Shown here piece after piece: positions 60,471-64,000 of a stretch of 64,000 bases of DNA. The number at the start of each line of letters is the position of its first letter. Position 1 is the first letter of the stretch. A program made the translations under genes and the position numbers. The notes below the pieces were generated by a model. That model was not told where the DNA came from, did not search any database, and saw only the letters and a list, made by a program, of their open reading frames with translations. The stretch is from Candidatus Eisenbergiella stercoravium (GTDB taxonomy: Bacteria; Bacillota; Clostridia; Lachnospirales; Lachnospiraceae): the NCBI GenBank assembly GCA_019113175.1, contig DXHY01000070.1, positions 1 through 64,000 of the forward strand. Direction: 5' to 3'.

Positions 60471-61292
60471 ATGCTGGATGTGATTGATCTGAATCTGGTA
60501 TTTTCCGATCATCTGATCCCGGAAACGGTGGTGCATCATCTGAACCTGCATATGGACGAGGGAGATCTGGTGGGACTGGTCGGAGAGTCCGGCTCCGGAA
60601 AATCCATGACGGCTCTGGCCATCGCAGGACTCCTTTCGAGGCATGACATGAAAAAAACGGGAAAGATCCTGTTTCGGGGAACGGATCTTTTAACCTGTCC
60701 TAGGGCGCAGCTGCGCGCCCTCCAGGGGGACGAGATCGGAATCGTGTTTCAGGAGCCGCAGACTTCTTTGAATCCGGTGTACCGGGTGGGATGGCAGGTG
60801 GAGGAAAGCCTGCGCATTCACAGGCCGGAGATGACCCCGGCAGAGCGAAAGGAGCAGGCGCTTCAGATGCTTCAGGCGGTGGAACTTCCCGACCCGGAAC
60901 GGATTTATGAATCCTATCCCCATCAGCTCTCCGGCGGCCAGCGTCAGCGTGTCATGATCGCAGCGGCCATGATCTGTTCCCCCTCCCTTCTGATTGCGGA
61001 CGAGCCGACCACGGCGCTGGACGTGACGGTTCAGCTTTCCATCGTGAAGCTTCTGGCAAGGCTTGCCCGGGAAAAGAAGACGGCAATCCTGTTCATTTCT
61101 CATGATCTGAGTCTGGTAAAACGGCTGTGTGAGAGGATCGTGGTAATGAAGGACGGAAGAGTGGTGGAGGAAGGAGATACGGCTCAGATTTATGACCATC
61201 CGAAGGAGGAATACACCAGAAGGCTGATCGCCTCGATTCCGAAAATCAAAAGAAAGAGATGCGTCCCGGACGGAAAGGAGGGCGTGGAATGA
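60471..61292 (+). CDS. ABC transporter ATP-binding protein (DppD/OppD family)
   Basis: 273 residues. Walker A GESGSGKS, Q-loop GIVFQEPQTSLNPVYRVGWQ, signature LSGGQRQRV, Walker B LLIADEPTTALDV and H-loop ISHDLS. Energises the transporter. The stop overlaps the next start by four bases. Confidence 0.95.
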   Translation: MLDVIDLNLVFSDHLIPETVVHHLNLHMDEGDLVGLVGESGSGKSMTALAIAGLLSRHDMKKTGKILFRGTDLLTCPRAQLRALQGDEIGIVFQEPQTSLNPVYRVGWQVEESLRIHRPEMTPAERKEQALQMLQAVELPDPERIYESYPHQLSGGQRQRVMIAAAMICSPSLLIADEPTTALDVTVQLSIVKLLARLAREKKTAILFISHDLSLVKRLCERIVVMKDGRVVEEGDTAQIYDHPKEEYTRRLIASIPKIKRKRCVPDGKEGVE

Positions 61293-62134
61293 GGCAGACG
61301 GCGGAGAAGATTTTTCAGGAGACCTGTATTTCAGAAAAAAATATTCTTGAAGTGGAAAACCTGTGTGTTTCCTATGAACGTCAGAAGAGCGGACTGTTTG
61401 AAAAGAAAGAAAAAATGCAGGTTCTGCATGACGTTTCCTTTTTCATCCGCAAGGGCGAGGTGCTGGGACTGGTGGGTGAAAGCGGCTGTGGAAAATCCAC
61501 CCTTTCACGGGCGATTCTCGGACTGCTTCCGGATTATGAGGGAACAATCCGCTGTGCAGCCGGAATGCCTCAGATGGTGTTTCAGGATCCTTACAGTTCG
61601 CTGAATCCGGCGAAGAAAGTGGGATGGATTCTGGAGGAGCCTCTCCGGCTCAACAGAAGGCGTTTCGGAAAAGGACAGGGAACAGATTTAAACCGTGCGG
61701 ATGTCCGCAGACAGAAGGTTCTGTCCATGCTGGAGCGGGTGGGACTGGAAGAAAAAATAGCGGACCGTTTTCCCAGGCAGCTTTCCGGCGGCCAGCGTCA
61801 GCGCGTCTGCATCGCGGAAAGCCTGATGCTGGAGCCGGAGCTTCTCATCGCTGATGAGCCTGTTTCCGCCCTGGATGTGACCATTCAGGCGCAGATTGTC
61901 GAGCTTCTGATCCGGCTTCAGAAGGAAATGGGCCTTGCCATCCTGTTCATTTCCCATGACATGAGGGTGGTTTACCAGCTCTGCCAGCGGGTAATGGTCA
62001 TGAAGGACGGATGCATTGTGGAGAGCGGGGATGTGGATGAGGTGTACTTTCATCCGCAGCACCCCTATACGAAGGAGCTGCTGGAGGCCGCCGGAATCGA
62101 GGATGAGACAGATCCGCACAGGAAAGGAGAATAA
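61289..62134 (+). CDS. ABC transporter ATP-binding protein (DppF/OppF family)
   Basis: 281 residues. Walker A GESGCGKST, MVFQDPYSSLNPAKKVGWIL, LSGGQRQRV, LLIADEPVSALDV and FISHDMRVV. ATG 61289 is embedded in the preceding TGA (ATGA) with GGAAAGGAGG upstream, so translation is coupled. Second ATPase of the transporter. Confidence 0.95.
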   Translation: MRQTAEKIFQETCISEKNILEVENLCVSYERQKSGLFEKKEKMQVLHDVSFFIRKGEVLGLVGESGCGKSTLSRAILGLLPDYEGTIRCAAGMPQMVFQDPYSSLNPAKKVGWILEEPLRLNRRRFGKGQGTDLNRADVRRQKVLSMLERVGLEEKIADRFPRQLSGGQRQRVCIAESLMLEPELLIADEPVSALDVTIQAQIVELLIRLQKEMGLAILFISHDMRVVYQLCQRVMVMKDGCIVESGDVDEVYFHPQHPYTKELLEAAGIEDETDPHRKGE

Positions 62135-62137
62135 GGG

Positions 62138-62659
62138 ATGCTGCAGAAATTCTACCCTGACGAATATGAGGAAAGCGCTTACGGGCTGGACTATGAAGGC
62201 CTGTATGGGCAGGGATATAGGGGTATCATTTTTGATATTGACAACACCCTTGTTCCCCACGGCGCTCCGGCGGACGCGGAGAGCATCGCCCTTTTCAAAC
62301 GGCTGCGTGGACTGGGGTATTCCTGCGTTCTTCTCTCCAACAACAAGGAACCCCGGGTGAAATCCTTTGCCGACGAGGTGGGGGCGCTTTATATTTATAA
62401 GGCGGGAAAACCCTCGCCTGCGGGCTATCGAAGGGCGATGGAACGGATGGGAACGAACCGGACGAACACTCTGTTTGTTGGGGATCAGCTTTTTACGGAT
62501 ATCTGGGGAGCAAAAAATGCGGGAATCCGCAGCATTCTGGTAAAGCCCATCAACCCGAAGGAGGAAATCCAGATCGTTCTGAAGCGGTATCTGGAACGGA
62601 TCGTTCTTTATTTTTACCGGAAGAAAGTTTCGGCTGAAGGAAAGGAAGGCGGAGCATGA
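62138..62659 (+). CDS. yqeG: YqeG family HAD-IIIA phosphatase
   Basis: 173 residues. HAD motif I GIIFDIDNTLVPHG, motif II VLLSNN, and motif III/IV KPSPAGYRRAM and LFVGDQLFTDIWGAKNAG. A small phosphatase related to phosphatidylglycerophosphate phosphatases; the substrate here is not proven. Starts three bases after the ABC operon and overlaps aroE by four. Confidence 0.92.
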   Translation: MLQKFYPDEYEESAYGLDYEGLYGQGYRGIIFDIDNTLVPHGAPADAESIALFKRLRGLGYSCVLLSNNKEPRVKSFADEVGALYIYKAGKPSPAGYRRAMERMGTNRTNTLFVGDQLFTDIWGAKNAGIRSILVKPINPKEEIQIVLKRYLERIVLYFYRKKVSAEGKEGGA

Positions 62660-63525
62660 TTGACGGAAAAACAGTGGTCTGCGGCCTGATCGGCGATCCG
62701 GTGGAGCATACGCTCTCCCCGGTCATCCATAATACGCTGGCGCAGGAAACGGGAAGAAATCTGGTTTATGTGCCTTTCTCTGTGAAGGCGGAGCAGGTGG
62801 AAGACGCCGTGCGGGGCGCGTGGGCCCTCTCCATCCGGGGACTGAACGTTACCGTTCCGCATAAGAGTGCGGTGATCCCGTACTTAAGCAGCGTGGAAAG
62901 GGAAGCTGCTCTGATCGGAGCGGTAAATACACTGGTCCCGGAAGAAGGGGGCTACCGCGGCTATAATACGGATCTGACCGGACTTGGGCGCGCGCTTGCT
63001 TCGGACGGCGTAAAGCTTTCCGGAGAGCGGGTGATCCTGCTGGGAGCCGGAGGAGCGGCGCGGGCGGCGGCTTTCCTTTGCGCCCTGCGCGGAGCGCAGG
63101 AGGTATGGCTTCTGAACCGCACGCTGTCCCGGGCGCAGGAACTGGCGGATGAGGTAAACCGGGCCGCAGCACGCGCCTGTGTGAAGCCTCTGGCGCTTTC
63201 GAACTGGAGACAGATCCCGGAAGGCCGTTATCTGGCAATTCAGGGCACAAAAGTGGGGCTTGCTCCTGATTCAGACCGCGCTCCCATTGAGGAGGAAGGC
63301 TTCTACCGGCTGATCCATACGGGCTGTGACCTGGTTTACCGTCCCGCACGGACGAAGTTCATGCGTCTGGTGGAGGAAGCGGGCGGCAGGGCCTATAACG
63401 GGCTGAAGATGCTTCTGTATCAGGGCATAGAAGCTTATGAACTCTGGACGGGGGTATCGGTGACGGAGAGCCAGGCGGAAATCTGTTACAAATGGATGAA
63501 GAAGGAGCTGTTTCAGAATGAGTGA
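62656..63525 (+). CDS. aroE: Shikimate dehydrogenase
   Basis: 289 residues. Substrate loop GDPVEHTLSPVIHNTL, NVTVPHKSAVIPYL, NTDLTGLGRAL and the NADP-binding LLGAGGAARAAAF. Reduces 3-dehydroshikimate to shikimate. The expected GYNTD context is intact. Its start overlaps yqeG (ATGA), and aroK begins before its stop. Confidence 0.95.
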   Translation: MIDGKTVVCGLIGDPVEHTLSPVIHNTLAQETGRNLVYVPFSVKAEQVEDAVRGAWALSIRGLNVTVPHKSAVIPYLSSVEREAALIGAVNTLVPEEGGYRGYNTDLTGLGRALASDGVKLSGERVILLGAGGAARAAAFLCALRGAQEVWLLNRTLSRAQELADEVNRAAARACVKPLALSNWRQIPEGRYLAIQGTKVGLAPDSDRAPIEEEGFYRLIHTGCDLVYRPARTKFMRLVEEAGGRAYNGLKMLLYQGIEAYELWTGVSVTESQAEICYKWMKKELFQNE

Positions 63526-64000
63526 GAGACAGGGGACGGCTGAGGGCCGCGGAAAGGTGATTTTTCTGACAGGATTTATGGGGAGCGGAAAAAGCACGGT
63601 GGGCAGGCGGCTGGCCCGGCGCCTGGACCTGCCCTTCACGGACACGGACAGCCGGATCGAGAAGGAGCAGAAAAAAAGAATTACGGATATTTTTGCCGCA
63701 GAAGGCGAAGAGGCGTTCCGGCGCATGGAGACGCAGACCCTCCGATCTCTCGGAGAAGAAAACATCTGCCAGGTGGTTTCCACGGGGGGCGGGCTTCCGA
63801 TGCGTGAGGAAAACAGACGAATCATGAAGGAAGCCGGAATGGTGGTGTTCCTGCGAGTCCGTCCGGAAACGGTATACAGGAGGCTTCGGGGAGATACCAC
63901 CAGGCCGCTCCTTCAGAAGGCGGATCCGGAGGCGGAGATCCGGAGGCTTCTTTCCGAACGAAATCCCCTATATGCAGCATCGGCGGATCTGATTGTGGAT
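63518..64000 (+). CDS. aroK: Shikimate kinase (partial, runs off the window)
   Basis: The frame from ATG 63518 gives SERQGTAEGRGKVIFLTGFM, the P-loop GFMGSGKSTVG, FTDTDSRIEKEQ, then STGGGLPMREENR and RGDTTRPLL, ending open at 64000 in ADLIVD. These are all shikimate kinase motifs. Overlaps the aroE stop by eight bases. Next step of the shikimate pathway after AroE. Only the last few residues appear to be missing. Confidence 0.95.
   Translation, partial: MSERQGTAEGRGKVIFLTGFMGSGKSTVGRRLARRLDLPFTDTDSRIEKEQKKRITDIFAAEGEEAFRRMETQTLRSLGEENICQVVSTGGGLPMREENRRIMKEAGMVVFLRVRPETVYRRLRGDTTRPLLQKADPEAEIRRLLSERNPLYAASADLIVD

Overview
The window looks like chromosomal DNA from a spore-forming member of the Lachnospiraceae (Clostridia). 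Evidence: the sporulation genes gpr, spoIIP, sigK, spoIIGA, sigE, sigG and a YlmC/YmxH-family gene; CodY; clostridial-type GGAGG ribosome binding sites with frequent TTG and GTG starts; and a gene order (rpsT/gpr/spoIIP/lepA/hemW, yifB/dprA/topA/codY/rpsB/tsf) of the kind found in this family. I cannot name the genus from the sequence alone. Almost all genes read on the + strand. The exceptions are rpsT, two transporters, a two-gene LysO-type exporter and one AraC regulator.

Layout. 1-231 is the 3' end of a 23S rRNA gene, with a terminator and no 5S before the next gene. 0.5-4.4 kb holds an S1-domain protein, acylphosphatase, a YcxB-like membrane protein, uridine phosphorylase, an orphan FakA-middle-domain protein and a GNAT. 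4.4-19.8 kb is a conserved block: rpsT(-), gpr, spoIIP, lepA, hemW, sigK, yifB/comM, dprA, topA, codY, rpsB, tsf. 19.8-45.0 kb is an accessory block lying between tsf and pyrH, which are usually adjacent. It contains serine dehydratase, GNAT, polysaccharide deacetylase, DegV, an AGCS symporter and an SLC13-type permease (-), hypB, a MATE pump, a patch of broken and fused genes (headless methyltransferase, methyltransferase-ANT(6) chimera, deleted P-loop kinase), a ROK regulator, a sugar O-acetyltransferase, two AraC regulators with GH31 and GH127 glycosidases, split LysO, an SGNH hydrolase and trkA-trkH. 45.1-50.6 kb is the pyrH-frr-uppS-cdsA-dxr-rseP operon. 50.6-56.9 kb has a DUF3048 lipoprotein-like gene, a Ser/Thr kinase, spoIIGA-sigE-sigG, ylmC and nrdR. 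57-64 kb is a complete peptide-type ABC transporter operon running into yqeG, aroE and the start of aroK, which leaves the window.

The most unusual content is between genes. A family of hairpin modules sits in the 5' leaders of topA, the GH127 gene, sigE and nrdR, with a reduced copy at frr. Each full module combines a CACGAACC..GGTTCGTG stem, often a second stem, and an ATGCCGCC..GGCGGCA stem, and ends in a purine run that is the Shine-Dalgarno of the downstream gene. The topA and GH127 leaders carry tandem copies, and the sigE copy has compensatory stem changes. A separate hairpin array upstream of one AraC gene contains a 10-bp hairpin whose 9-nt loop is exactly complementary to the 9 nt beside the Shine-Dalgarno (a possible pseudoknot). 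Other notable points are a spoIIGA promoter with a 21-bp spacer and an upstream Spo0A box, and a SigK that can have no pro-sequence.
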